A DNA stretch of 64,000 bases from Mariprofundus sp. NF (GCF_013387455.1 NZ_VWNC01000002.1:62001-126000); one strand, 5' to 3'. Numbered from the stretch's first letter, positions 20,821 through 29,006 are shown. The notes: a model not told the origin generated them from the sequence alone. Made by a program: numbers and translations.

Positions 20821-21526
20821 CAGGGAAGATGGATTCACGCTAATCGAGGTAGTCATTGCCACGGCAATTATTGGCATACTTTCAGCTACGGCTATACCTG
20901 CCTATCGTATTTATGCACAGAATAGCGAGATGACGGTAGCAGAAGTCAATCTTCGCAACGGGCTTAAATATTTTGCTGCAGGATTGGAGTACCACCCTGC
21001 TACTGGAGCGCTTAGCGAATTGGTTTCACAGGGTTACCTACCAAACATTCCCAATGATCCATGGACATCGAAAAGCCCAGCGGTTACCAGTACCGAAGAG
21101 GTTGTTGACTGGTTTTACTCAAATGACGGGCAAGAATTGGTACTCTATGCCTTCAGTGGAAGGGGAACAGAAATCAGGATGCCTAGCCTTGGCAATACAG
21201 CGCCTGGAACAGCTGGAGCTGGAGGTGCTGGAAACGATGGGGCTGGAGCCCTTACTCCAGCGCAAACAGCCATGCAGGATCAAATAGATGCTGCCCAAGC
21301 TATACTGGATGCTGCAAACAAAGAGATGGCACATCTGCAGAATCTATTGGCTTTTCACCAAGCGGCTCGTGAGGCCGCTATAGCAGCGGGCCACAAAGGA
21401 AAAAAGAAGCAGGCGAAAATAGACAACGTGCTAAAGAGAATTGATGAATTCAAGAAAACCTTCAGTAGTGCACAGGCAGCAGTCACTTCCCTTCAGGCTC
21501 AATATGATGGACTACCACCGCCATAA
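20813..21526 (+). CDS. Type IV pilin-like (pseudopilin) protein with coiled-coil tail
   Basis: A 237-residue prepilin-like protein from the ATG at 20813, giving the short leader NNREDG followed by the class III cleavage motif FTLIEVVIATAIIGILSATAIPAY. Glycine at -1 and Glu at +5 of the mature part are in place. Residues about 25-120 resemble a GspG/PilE-type globular fold (LVSQGYLPNIPNDPWTS). A Gly/Ala-rich hinge follows (GTAGAGGAGNDGAGA), then a roughly 90-residue Ala/Lys-rich helical tail (AAQAILDAANKEMAHLQNLL and onward) likely to form a coiled coil, which ordinary pilins lack. It is coupled to the upstream B-box gene and convergent with pilQ. Confidence 0.82.
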   Translation: MNNREDGFTLIEVVIATAIIGILSATAIPAYRIYAQNSEMTVAEVNLRNGLKYFAAGLEYHPATGALSELVSQGYLPNIPNDPWTSKSPAVTSTEEVVDWFYSNDGQELVLYAFSGRGTEIRMPSLGNTAPGTAGAGGAGNDGAGALTPAQTAMQDQIDAAQAILDAANKEMAHLQNLLAFHQAAREAAIAAGHKGKKKQAKIDNVLKRIDEFKKTFSSAQAAVTSLQAQYDGLPPP

Positions 21527-21833
21527 GAACTTCTAACGTAACTGAGCTGAATTGTTGCCCTGCTTCTTATTAGTATCAGGTAGAGTCATGTAAAAAGTCG
21601 CGCTAAATTCCATCTGTTTTTCGAGGTCATCATGTTTAAAATAGCTCTGATACTCATTGGGTTCTACCCCATTTCGAAGTCTGGGTTATAACAGGATAGG
21701 TTTACCCGAAAAACGGATAAACCACCCGATCAAAGCCAATCAGGCGATGATCGGGGGATAAAAAGCAAGTTTGCCAAAATTCTCGCTCGAAATATGGGCG
21801 GTGGAATATAATATGGGGTTGTTCAGAGCATCC
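21527..21833. other. Intergenic region between pseudopilin and pilQ
   Basis: A 307-base convergent gap. It contains two adjacent imperfect inverted repeats (annotated separately) and an AT-rich remainder. A 19-codon frame at 21631 is too short to call. No intrinsic terminator with a clear T tract is visible for either gene. Confidence 0.5.
21699..21755. repeat. Pair of adjacent inverted repeats
   Basis: GGTTTACCCG (21699-21708) pairs with CGGATAAACC (21714-21723) with one mismatch. Directly after it CCCGATCA (21725-21732) pairs perfectly with TGATCGGG (21748-21755). They could form two tandem hairpins downstream of both convergent genes and may aid termination or mRNA stability. Neither is followed by a long T run. 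Confidence 0.55.
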
Positions 21834-24281
21834 TTAGATCTTCTCATCACTGATAATAGTCGGTGTAATGAAGATCAACAATTCATTGCGGTTATCCGAT
21901 TTCTGTTTGCGCTTAAAGAGATGACCAACAAACGGTATCTCCATAAGACCAGGTACTCCGCTAATCGTATCTGATGTTGTCTGGGAGTAGATGCCACCCA
22001 GTACTACCGTTTCGCCATTACGCACCAGCAGCTTGGTTACCACCTGCTTTTTGTCGATGGATGGAGCTCCGCCAGGCAGTGGATTATCAATAGGTGTATC
22101 CTTATTCACCACCAACTGCATGATAATACGTTTATCAGCGGTAATCTGAGGCGTCACCTTCAAAGCAAGCTTGGCACTCACCAGCGTTGTTGTAATAGTC
22201 GTCACACCACCGGTGAAGGTCGATGACTGGAACGGAATCTGACGGTCCTGCTCAATCAACGCTTCCTGCAGGTTGCTTGTGAATACACGCGGACTGGAAA
22301 CCACCTTGATATCACCAATCTGTTCGGCAGCCGAAAGTTCTAGGTTCAGATTCAGATTTCCACCAATTTTACCAAGCGTGTAACCAATGGCACCACCTGC
22401 TCCTGCTCCTACCGCGGCAGCCAAATCTACCACATTACCTCCACCTACTCCGCCGGTGAGATTCTGTGTATATTGGGTGGTATTTCTTGTCGCGTTCCCA
22501 CCCCAGCGGATACCCAAATCTCGAGCGAAAGAGTCAGTTGCCTCAACAATACGTGCTTCGATCAATACCTGCTGGGTAGGTTTATCGATCACTGCGACCA
22601 GGCGTTTGATATTATTCAATCGCTCACGTGTATCAGTGATAATCATCGTGTTACTACGCTCATCCAGCAGAATGGAACCACGACTGGAGAGAAGCTTCAG
22701 TTCACCGTCACCGGTAGAGCTACTGGTGGATTCCTTATTGGTCACATCTCCGCCAGTAACCTCACTCTTAACTGAGCCGCCCTGCAGAATAGTTTTCATA
22801 TCATTGACCGATGCGTAACCAAGCGTAATAAATTCGGTATCCAGTGGCGCAACCTCTTCAGCACTCGCCCTGGCCGCTTTTCTGGAATCGGAATCCGCCT
22901 TCAGCACATCCAGCGGGGCAATGCGGATCACGTTACCGCTCTGCTCTTTACCAAGGCCACGAGCCTGCAGAATCAGATCCAGAGCCTGATCCCAGGGCAC
23001 ATCGACAAGGCGCATAGTGAGCACACCAGATACATCATCTGACATGATAATGTTAAAATCGCTCATCTCTGCAATCAGCTGCAACGCATTGCGGATATCA
23101 ATATCTTTATAGCTGAAACTAACCTTCTGACCGGAATAGACCTTCTCATCTCTGACGGCAGCCTCATCGCTCTCAGAGACAGCAACCATATCCTGCGGTT
23201 TCATGGTAACAGTAAGCACATTGCCACTCTGATAGGAGGAGACCACTGCCTTCTGACGCAAGCGGGCTACAATACGAACATCTTTGTTCATGCCATAGCT
23301 GTCGATCTGTTTTACAGGTCCGGGGAAAGCACTCAAATCCTGCGAACGCTCTTGGCCCGAGGCCAGAGTAGCATTCTTCAGATCCAGGATGATTTTACCG
23401 TCCTCTTCCTGCAGGTTGATAATCGGGTTGGTCTCATTGGTGCGAACAACCAGATGCGCAACTCTATCATCGGGTTGAAAATCAACAGAATCGACAGTCA
23501 AACCTACAACGCTCTTCTTCGGTTCAATATTACCAAAACGAATCACCATACTATTGGCATCGGCATCGATCTGGTGGTTGGTACCTGCCCCTGTCCTTAG
23601 TGACAACACCAGACGCAAACGCCCCTCAGCTGAACCAATGGTAACATCATTCAGACGAAGCGCTGTATAGGTGTAATACTCCTTAGGTAGCTTAGATGAG
23701 CCTCCCCAGAAATCCAGCACCAGTGTCTTACCATCGTTAGTCACCAGTGCATTGTGATTGGCGTCCATATGTTCACCACGCAGAACCAGCTCGGTTACAC
23801 TGCCTCTGTCGCTAACAGAGATATCCTGCAGCTCAGCACCTTCACTCTGAGCCCCGGCTTTCATTTCTGAGGTAAAAGAGATCAGCAGGTCATTACCCTT
23901 CTCAGCAATCTCGTATTTGGCACCTTTGGCAAGCGCGATTTCGATACGTACGCCACTACTATCCTGCTGGGGAACGACAGCTGTGACCGCACCATCACCG
24001 GCAACCTCAGAGACGCCTTTAGCCATAGAGGCGTTGGGAAAGTTCAGTACAAGCCGGGTTGGGCCTTCAAGATTAAACACCTGATATTCTGCTGCTTCGT
24101 CCATAGCAATATTCAGACGCTGACCGGCTCGATCTGAAAGCAGATGCAAACCGTTAATGGTTGCCGCTTCAACTTGAGCACCATTCACACTGAGCAGCAG
24201 TGCCAGAGCCACAATACCCACTATTTTTCTGGGCAGCTGCAACAGCCTGCTTTCAGCCCAATGCTTCATGATAAACCCCAT
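21834..24281 (-). CDS. pilQ: Type IV pilus secretin PilQ
   Basis: Outer-membrane secretin through which the pilus fibre exits. From the ATG at 24281 the product is 815 residues: a signal peptide (IVGIVALALLLSVNGAQVEA), three AMIN-like peptidoglycan-binding segments (about 40-90, 140-220, 270-320), an STN/N0 domain (SFSYKDIDIRNALQLIAEM, about 385-440), an N1 domain, and the secretin barrel region with VPGLMEIPFVGHLFK near the C-terminus. The start at 24281 is preferred because GGGAG lies 7 bases upstream; an ATG at 24308 overlaps the pilO stop but has no good site. It follows pilO directly, with no pilP gene between them. Confidence 0.95.
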   Translation of the reverse strand: MGFIMKHWAESRLLQLPRKIVGIVALALLLSVNGAQVEAATINGLHLLSDRAGQRLNIAMDEAAEYQVFNLEGPTRLVLNFPNASMAKGVSEVAGDGAVTAVVPQQDSSGVRIEIALAKGAKYEIAEKGNDLLISFTSEMKAGAQSEGAELQDISVSDRGSVTELVLRGEHMDANHNALVTNDGKTLVLDFWGGSSKLPKEYYTYTALRLNDVTIGSAEGRLRLVLSLRTGAGTNHQIDADANSMVIRFGNIEPKKSVVGLTVDSVDFQPDDRVAHLVVRTNETNPIINLQEEDGKIILDLKNATLASGQERSQDLSAFPGPVKQIDSYGMNKDVRIVARLRQKAVVSSYQSGNVLTVTMKPQDMVAVSESDEAAVRDEKVYSGQKVSFSYKDIDIRNALQLIAEMSDFNIIMSDDVSGVLTMRLVDVPWDQALDLILQARGLGKEQSGNVIRIAPLDVLKADSDSRKAARASAEEVAPLDTEFITLGYASVNDMKTILQGGSVKSEVTGGDVTNKESTSSSTGDGELKLLSSRGSILLDERSNTMIITDTRERLNNIKRLVAVIDKPTQQVLIEARIVEATDSFARDLGIRWGGNATRNTTQYTQNLTGGVGGGNVVDLAAAVGAGAGGAIGYTLGKIGGNLNLNLELSAAEQIGDIKVVSSPRVFTSNLQEALIEQDRQIPFQSSTFTGGVTTITTTLVSAKLALKVTPQITADKRIIMQLVVNKDTPIDNPLPGGAPSIDKKQVVTKLLVRNGETVVLGGIYSQTTSDTISGVPGLMEIPFVGHLFKRKQKSDNRNELLIFITPTIISDEKI

Positions 24282-24307
24282 AACCTGTCTCCCGGCCAAA
24301 ATACGCA

Positions 24308-24922
24308 TTATCTGCGCCGGCCCTTACTATCGCTGTCGGCTTTCGCTTCAACAAACCTGTAGGTAACCGCCTGCCCTTTTACATTCAATTCGTTATCTTT
24401 CGCCTCAGACAAAGTAAGCCCTTTGATATCCACAATACGTGGCATCTCGCCCACCCGTTTCAAAAATGTCAGCAACTGACGGAAACTGCCTGTCACATCC
24501 AGATCAACAGGCACCTCGGCATAGATCTGCCGGGCCACTTCCCTGCCTGGTCTAAACTGTTTGAACTCAAGGCCGGAATCTTTTCCTGCCCACGACACAT
24601 TTTCCAGAAGATCCGGAATCTGTGACTTCTTGGGCAGCATATTCAGAGCCACCTTCAACTGCTTCTCAAGCTTGGCGTACTCTTTCTGTTTACGTGGCAG
24701 GTCATGCGCCAGACGCTGATTTTTGACCAGACGCATTTTCTGCATCGCAACCTGAGACTCCTGCTGGGTAATCTCCTCCTGCAGAGGAATCCAACCCAGA
24801 TAAACATAAGCTCCGGTGATCACTGCAAATGTCACAACCAGCGTCAATAGCTTCTGCCATGCAGGCAGTGGCAGAATCGGGCGCAGCCCTTCGTAGAGGG
24901 ACTCTTTCAGGGAATCAAACAT
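24308..24922 (-). CDS. pilO: Type IV pilus alignment protein PilO
   Basis: Inner-membrane protein of the PilMNOP alignment complex linking the cytoplasmic motor to the secretin. It has 204 residues: a short cytoplasmic start (KESLYEGLRPILPLP), one TM helix (about 25-45), a coiled coil (EEITQQESQVAMQKMRLVKN in part, about 50-100) and a ferredoxin-like periplasmic domain with the conserved SFRQLLTFLKRVGEMPRIV region. It overlaps pilN by the sequence TGATG. Its C-terminus is basic (DSKGRRR). No PilP-like domain is fused to it. Confidence 0.92.
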   Translation of the reverse strand: MFDSLKESLYEGLRPILPLPAWQKLLTLVVTFAVITGAYVYLGWIPLQEEITQQESQVAMQKMRLVKNQRLAHDLPRKQKEYAKLEKQLKVALNMLPKKSQIPDLLENVSWAGKDSGLEFKQFRPGREVARQIYAEVPVDLDVTGSFRQLLTFLKRVGEMPRIVDIKGLTLSEAKDNELNVKGQAVTYRFVEAKADSDSKGRRR

Positions 24923-25515
24923 CAGCCCTTACCCCCCTTGTTAGCCGCAGCACTCGCCTTCTTTCGGTCCGGAAGCTCATCAATGCGACTCATATTCAGG
25001 CTGAACGTTCTTACCGGCAGGCCATCAACTGTAATACGACTGATCACCAGTAGTTGAATATTCGAAAACAGCGGAGATTGGTCCAACTTGCGCATAAAGT
25101 TGGCAACTGCTTTATTGCTTTCACCAAGGCCAGAGAGTTCAATGGTATCTCCACCATCTTTCACCGACTTGATCCATACGTTGTCGGGAATCACCTTGGC
25201 AATCTCATGCAACGTTTTCAGAGAGCGGAAACGCCCCTCCTGCAACCTGTCGACAATATCAAGCTTGCGTTCCACATCACCACGCAGATTAGCAAGATTC
25301 TCAATTTTACCGATCTTCTTCTTCAGTTCAGCATTCTGTTGCTGCACACGAATCGTCTCCTCTTTGAGGTCGGAGAGCTGCATAGAAGCTGTGGTATGGG
25401 CGCCCATAGCAAGCAATACCGCGATAACAACCACGGCAAAGAAGATACTCAGATGATGAACAATCTGCTGCTGGCGTCTGGCATCGCGGTAGGGAATAAG
25501 GTTAATGCGAATCAT
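24922..25515 (-). CDS. pilN: Type IV pilus assembly protein PilN
   Basis: Bitopic inner-membrane partner of PilM and PilO, 197 residues. The N-terminal INLIPYRDARRQQQ is the classic PilM-binding motif. A TM helix at about 22-45, a coiled coil at about 50-95 and a ferredoxin-like periplasmic domain (IPDNVWIKSVKDGGDTIELSG in part) follow. It overlaps pilM by 4 bases (ATGA) and pilO by 3, so pilM-N-O are translationally coupled. Confidence 0.94.
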   Translation of the reverse strand: MIRINLIPYRDARRQQQIVHHLSIFFAVVVIAVLLAMGAHTTASMQLSDLKEETIRVQQQNAELKKKIGKIENLANLRGDVERKLDIVDRLQEGRFRSLKTLHEIAKVIPDNVWIKSVKDGGDTIELSGLGESNKAVANFMRKLDQSPLFSNIQLLVISRITVDGLPVRTFSLNMSRIDELPDRKKASAAANKGGKG

Positions 25516-26594
25516 GAATCGAAGCTCCGCATCGCAAGCCCGACAGGCACCATAAGCATAGGACCAATTCGCCTGATATGCTGTTCATCAAACTTTCGAG
25601 CCGGGATCTTGATACTATCAAATGGGTTTAGAATGGCCGTATCAATACCCAGTCGCTGCTCAAGTTCGGTAGCAATATTGGGGATCAGTGCACAGCCACC
25701 GGAGAGCAGAAGCTTACGCACAGGAAATTCAGCCCTGCTGGCAGAATAGAAATCAAGTGAACGCACCAACTCAGAGGTTAGCCCCATATAAAAACGCTCC
25801 AGAGCCTCTGGATGAACACTATCAAAATCATCTGTCTTCAACTGCTCGGCAGCCTGATAACTGATGTCATGCTCTTTCTGAATCTCTTCAGTCAGATTCT
25901 GACCGCCATAAAACTGATCACGCACAAATGCCATCTGGCCATTAATCAACACATTGATATTCATCATATTGGCGCCGATATTAATCAAAGCATGAACATC
26001 AGCATCCTCATCTGCCAACAGCTGCTCTCCACCCTTGGGAAGGGTATGCTGATCGGTCACCTCTGCACCATTTTCAAGAGCAAAGACAGCGCAATCCACA
26101 CATTTAGCCGTTAACCCGGCCTCGGCAAGCACCATCTGATAATCTTCGACAACTTCACGTTTGCAGGCTGCCAGCACCACATCCATATGCTCCGGATCAT
26201 CAGCTGTCATGCCCTGAATGAAAAAGTCGAGGAATACATCATCGATATCATAGGGAACATGCTGATCGGCCTCGTACTGGATCTGCGCCTCCAGCTCAAA
26301 TTCGCTCACTGTCGGAATGGTGATAGTTTTGATAATCACGGCATTACCTGAAACTGCTAAAGCGACGTTTTTAGTCGATGCTTTGGCGGCATTAACTGCC
26401 TCAACCAGTGCCTGTGTAACTGCAGCGGAGTCAATGATGGTATTTTCAACGATCGCATCGCGAGGTAGGGGAATCGTTGCCAGAGAGACAAGCTCAAAAC
26501 CTGAGCGCGAACGAGACAACTCAACCAGTTTGATCCCGGTCGAACTGATATCCACACCCATGATCCCTTCAGATCTGCTCGAAAAAAAGGACAC
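25512..26594 (-). CDS. pilM: Type IV pilus actin-like ATPase PilM
   Basis: Cytoplasmic FtsA/actin-fold protein of 360 residues that binds the PilN N-terminus and couples the motor to the envelope complex. The phosphate-binding segment GVDISSTGIKLVEL lies near the start and the adenosine region LLLSGGCALIPNI near 295-307. The start is GTG at 26594, supported by GGAGG five bases upstream. It is the first gene of pilM-N-O-Q. Confidence 0.95.
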   Translation of the reverse strand: MSFFSSRSEGIMGVDISSTGIKLVELSRSRSGFELVSLATIPLPRDAIVENTIIDSAAVTQALVEAVNAAKASTKNVALAVSGNAVIIKTITIPTVSEFELEAQIQYEADQHVPYDIDDVFLDFFIQGMTADDPEHMDVVLAACKREVVEDYQMVLAEAGLTAKCVDCAVFALENGAEVTDQHTLPKGGEQLLADEDADVHALINIGANMMNINVLINGQMAFVRDQFYGGQNLTEEIQKEHDISYQAAEQLKTDDFDSVHPEALERFYMGLTSELVRSLDFYSASRAEFPVRKLLLSGGCALIPNIATELEQRLGIDTAILNPFDSIKIPARKFDEQHIRRIGPMLMVPVGLAMRSFDS

Positions 26595-26645
26595 TTACCC
26601 TCCATAGCTTAAGCTTTACTGGCACATACTCGTGCAAAGTACCTT

Positions 26646-26651
26646 ATTATA
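26646..26651 (-). promoter_or_regulatory. Candidate -10 element for pilM operon
   Basis: A perfect TATAAT on the minus strand lies about 50 bases before the pilM GTG. No good TTGACA is found at 16-18 bases, though TTGACT occurs twice upstream (GTTGACTCAC and ACTTGACTTT), suggesting an activator-dependent or repeat-containing promoter. I see no sigma-54 TGGCAC-N5-TTGC match. Confidence 0.35.
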
Positions 26652-26785
26652 AGCAATAAAGTCAAGTCAGTTCACAGTAAAGTGAGTCAACTTAACAGTC
26701 ACAAATCATAGCAAAGATCACGCCATTACGTCAGCTTTTAAACAGCATTCAGCCCCTTGGCTGTCAAATGCATGGTTTCACCCCT

Positions 26786-27604
26786 TTATGCGCTACCCAA
26801 CGAATCAGAAGAGGCCAACTGAAGTGTGGTTGAATCGTCATGGACCCGGCCGACCTGAGCCACAAAAACAGCAAGAAACAGACTGATCCCCACCATCTCA
26901 AGAAACTCCTCCAGAGACTTGGCAAAGTGATCAACCGTGTAATCCTCAAGCATATAGGCCTCTTTGAGCCAACTATACAGATTCAAGGCATGCTCTTTTG
27001 GCATACCTTCAATGAAATCAAGCACAACAGCAACGGCAAGACAGGAGAATGCTGCTATCACCATCAATAGCGGCCGCCCCACGCCCAGCACCCGCCAGAG
27101 AAAATAGAGCATATAGAGCCCAACCGCCGCAAAAAAAGGCAACAAAAACTGCCACTCATAACTGGGAAACATCTCCAGCCACTGCGAAAGGATGCCAACA
27201 TCCCCGCCATTTCCTGATTCAGCAACGATCTCTTCAAACATGGTACCCAACCGCTCATGAATCAATGCCCCGTCATCGGCTGACATATAGGAAAAAAACA
27301 GTGCCAGCACCAACCAGCCTCTGCGCTGAAGAGCTGTAGCACCATCAACAGTGCAACTAAGCCAGTAGAGGAGCCACAACACCAGTGCCGCCACCAGTGT
27401 TTGCGAAGTCATAAACCAGCCGGCCAGCCCATCTTCCCGGGCAATATTAAAAATCCGATGGATCGATCTGTATTCAATCACTTCGGCATAATTAATCACG
27501 ATATCAAGCAGCACGAGTAGCAACTCAATCGCGACGAGAAAAACCAGAACATGCCAGCTTAAGCGATCTGTATTCAGCACCAGTTGGCGTGATTCACTTG
27601 CCAT
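26786..27604 (-). CDS. Multi-pass membrane protein of unknown function
   Basis: A 272-residue integral membrane protein with about six predicted TM helices (near 16-38, 66-92, 98-116, 152-172, 180-205 and 230-250). A conserved-looking polar segment SADDGALIHERLG sits at the end of the third helix, with acidic and His residues near the membrane face; EGMPKEHALNLYSW is a second loop with charged residues. I recognise no named family. The start at 27604 is supported by AAGGAGA. It lies between pilM and the repeat-rich secreted protein genes and runs in the same direction, but a terminator precedes it, so it is probably transcribed alone. Confidence 0.75.
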   Translation of the reverse strand: MASESRQLVLNTDRLSWHVLVFLVAIELLLVLLDIVINYAEVIEYRSIHRIFNIAREDGLAGWFMTSQTLVAALVLWLLYWLSCTVDGATALQRRGWLVLALFFSYMSADDGALIHERLGTMFEEIVAESGNGGDVGILSQWLEMFPSYEWQFLLPFFAAVGLYMLYFLWRVLGVGRPLLMVIAAFSCLAVAVVLDFIEGMPKEHALNLYSWLKEAYMLEDYTVDHFAKSLEEFLEMVGISLFLAVFVAQVGRVHDDSTTLQLASSDSLGSA

Positions 27605-27654
27605 CAATATCTCCTTCATCCGTTCAGGCCATCATGCCAGAAAAGGGCATCTCA

Positions 27655-27684
27655 CAAAAATGGCGCCCATCTATCAGGCGCCAT
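27655..27684 (-). terminator. Intrinsic terminator of the first CHxPPG gene
   Basis: ATGGCGCC (27660-27667) pairs with GGCGCCAT (27677-27684), followed on the minus strand by TTTTTG. It sits 20 bases beyond the stop of the gene ending at 27704. Confidence 0.82.
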
Positions 27685-27703
27685 TCGCATCATAATTTAA
27701 ACA

Positions 27704-28078
27704 CTACTGCCCATAAATAGTTCGCTGCGAATTACCCCTTGCAGGTTTCACACTATCAGGCGGTTCCACGACAGGACAAGCGCCCAGAAGATCACCATGG
27801 GCAAGGTGAGCCGCAACAGCCCCCTCAGCAACAGAGAGGGTCTGCAGATTTTCCGGACTGCCCGGAGGGGCATGGCACAAGGTTACTTTATTATCATCTG
27901 ACGACTCGCTGTCTTCTGACCCCTTCTCACGTTTTTTATCTGCGTTTGACCTACTATCTTCTAAGTTATCTTTTTTCGAATATGCTGCCGACACATCATC
28001 AGAAAAAACACCTGCCTGAGCGCCAAAAGCAAACATCAACATGACTGAAAAAACAGTGACCAATAGATTATGCTTCAT
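27704..28078 (-). CDS. Secreted charged low-complexity protein 1 (CHxPPG module)
   Basis: A 124-residue exported protein. The signal peptide is MKHNLLVTVFSVMLMFAFGAQA. The mature start GVFSDDVSAAYS resembles those of the two genes upstream. A Lys/Asp/Ser/Glu-rich stretch of about 35 residues follows without an exact repeat. Next comes the cysteine module CHAPPGSPENLQTLSV...AAHLAHGDLLGAC (two cysteines and several histidines). The tail is Pro-rich and ends in RTIYGQ. I recall similar CHxPPGNPxN...AHLAHGD segments in many secreted bacterial proteins, but with no known function. The ATG has a GGAGTGAG site, and intrinsic terminators lie on both sides, so the gene is an independent unit. Confidence 0.75.
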   Translation of the reverse strand: MKHNLLVTVFSVMLMFAFGAQAGVFSDDVSAAYSKKDNLEDSRSNADKKREKGSEDSESSDDNKVTLCHAPPGSPENLQTLSVAEGAVAAHLAHGDLLGACPVVEPPDSVKPARGNSQRTIYGQ

Positions 28079-28092
28079 ATCTCACTCCATGA

Positions 28093-28143
28093 ATAAAAAC
28101 GGCGCCTCTCCTCATGCAAGGAAAGGCGCCGTTGATCTGCTTA
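28093..28143 (-). terminator. Intrinsic terminator of the KDSKS repeat gene
   Basis: AACGGCGCC (28098-28106) pairs perfectly with GGCGCCGTT (28135-28143), followed on the minus strand by a T5 tract. The GGCGCC core is shared with the terminator at 27655, hinting that gene and terminator were duplicated together. Confidence 0.82.
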
Positions 28144-28154
28144 TCAATAGAGCC

Positions 28155-28775
28155 TTACTGGCCCATAACTTCGCGATGCGATGATGAAGATGATGGAGAA
28201 ACCGAACCACCGGTACCGCCTGGTGTACCATCAGCACAAACACATGAACTCACGCCTGGAGGGCACACACAACTTGGAGCGCCACCGCCCGCATCAGGAT
28301 CAACACATTCACCCATGGAGTCGCCATGCGCCATATGTGCAGCTACAGCTGATTCACCAACAGAGAGCGTCTGCATATTCTCAGGGTTACCTGGAGGGTA
28401 GTGACAGATGGTCTCTTTATCCTCTTTATCTTTAGAACCACTGTCCTCTTTGGACTTGCTGTCTTTAGAACCACTGTCTTTGGACTTACTGTCTTTGGAC
28501 TTACTGTCTTTGGACTTACTGTCTTTGGACTTACTGTCTTTGGACTTACTGTCTTTGGACTTACTGTCTTTGGACTTACTGTCTTTGGACTTGCTGTCTT
28601 TGGACTTGCTGTCTTTAGACTTGCTGTCTTTAGACTTGGACTTGCTATCCGACTTGGACTTACTGTCCGATTTCGCATCTGCAGATGGAACATCAAAACT
28701 AAACGTTCCTGTCTCACTACTGAACGCAAACGTCAGCAGTGCTGCAAAGAAAATAACCAATACACTGTTTTTCAT
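28155..28775 (-). CDS. Secreted KDSKS-repeat protein 2 (both cysteine modules)
   Basis: A 206-residue exported protein. The signal peptide (VLVIFFAALLTFAFSS) is followed by the shared mature start TGTFSFDVPSADA. A tract of Lys-Ser-Asp repeats follows: ten KDSKS units, then KDSGS, then KDSKS, with irregular edges. Downstream are the module CHYPPGNPENMQTLSV...AAHMAHGDSMGEC and a second cysteine module CVCPPGVSSCVCADGTPGG. The tail is Ser-rich (SPSSSSSHREVMGQ). It therefore combines the modules found separately in the genes on either side. The ATG has an AGGAGAAGG site and the gene has its own terminator. The mature protein has no hydrophobic segment, so it is likely released or matrix-bound. 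Function unknown; metal or mineral interaction is only inference. Confidence 0.78.
   Translation of the reverse strand: MKNSVLVIFFAALLTFAFSSETGTFSFDVPSADAKSDSKSKSDSKSKSKDSKSKDSKSKDSKSKDSKSKDSKSKDSKSKDSKSKDSKSKDSKSKDSKSKDSGSKDSKSKEDSGSKDKEDKETICHYPPGNPENMQTLSVGESAVAAHMAHGDSMGECVDPDAGGGAPSCVCPPGVSSCVCADGTPGGTGGSVSPSSSSSHREVMGQ
28461..28640. repeat. Array of twelve 15-bp units inside the KDSKS gene
   Basis: GTCTTT starts recur at 28461, 28476, 28491 and so on to 28626, exactly every 15 bases, each encoding KDS plus KS or GS on the minus strand. The central units are identical at the DNA level and the outer ones differ by single third-position changes, a pattern expected from recent slippage expansion. 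Period 15 keeps the frame. Confidence 0.9.
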
Positions 28776-28949
28776 ATCCTTCTCCTCTCAATCTCTAAAT
28801 GGCTACTCCGCCATTGGACACACTATCAATCCGATAACTGCCCAATAATGCGACGCAGATCACATTTTCAACTTTTTTCCTGAAACATCACAGGCGTAAC
28901 TTTCACTACTATCAGAGTAAATATCGGTCAAATTCGGAACAACTTAAAT

Positions 28950-28982
28950 AATAAAAGCCGACATCCCATAGAGATGCCGGCT
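28950..28982 (-). terminator. Intrinsic terminator of the DDDDKSKSKS gene
   Basis: AGCCGACATC (28956-28965) pairs with GATGCCGGCT (28973-28982) with one mismatch, followed on the minus strand by TTTTATTATT. It lies 25 bases beyond the stop at 29007. Confidence 0.8.
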
Positions 28983-29006
28983 TGGAATTTAGAGTTCCTC
29001 TACGGA

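Noticed and set aside
21631-21693. 19-codon frame with a hydrophobic product (MFKIALILIGFYPIS...)
   Set aside because: It has a moderate upstream GAGG, but it is too short to support as a gene by eye.
26595-26785. Sigma-54 promoter ahead of pilM
   Set aside because: No TGGCAC-N5-TTGC match on the minus strand; only a TATAAT hexamer was found.
28461-28640. Possible CRISPR array because of regular short repeats
   Set aside because: Period 15 with no variable spacers, fully in frame with a signal-peptide-bearing gene, and no cas genes in the window.
28401-28883. Two long open frames antisense to the KDSKS-repeat gene
   Set aside because: They are by-products of the 15-base repeat, which stays open in several frames. 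They have no ribosome binding site, and their products are simple repeats such as LDLLS.
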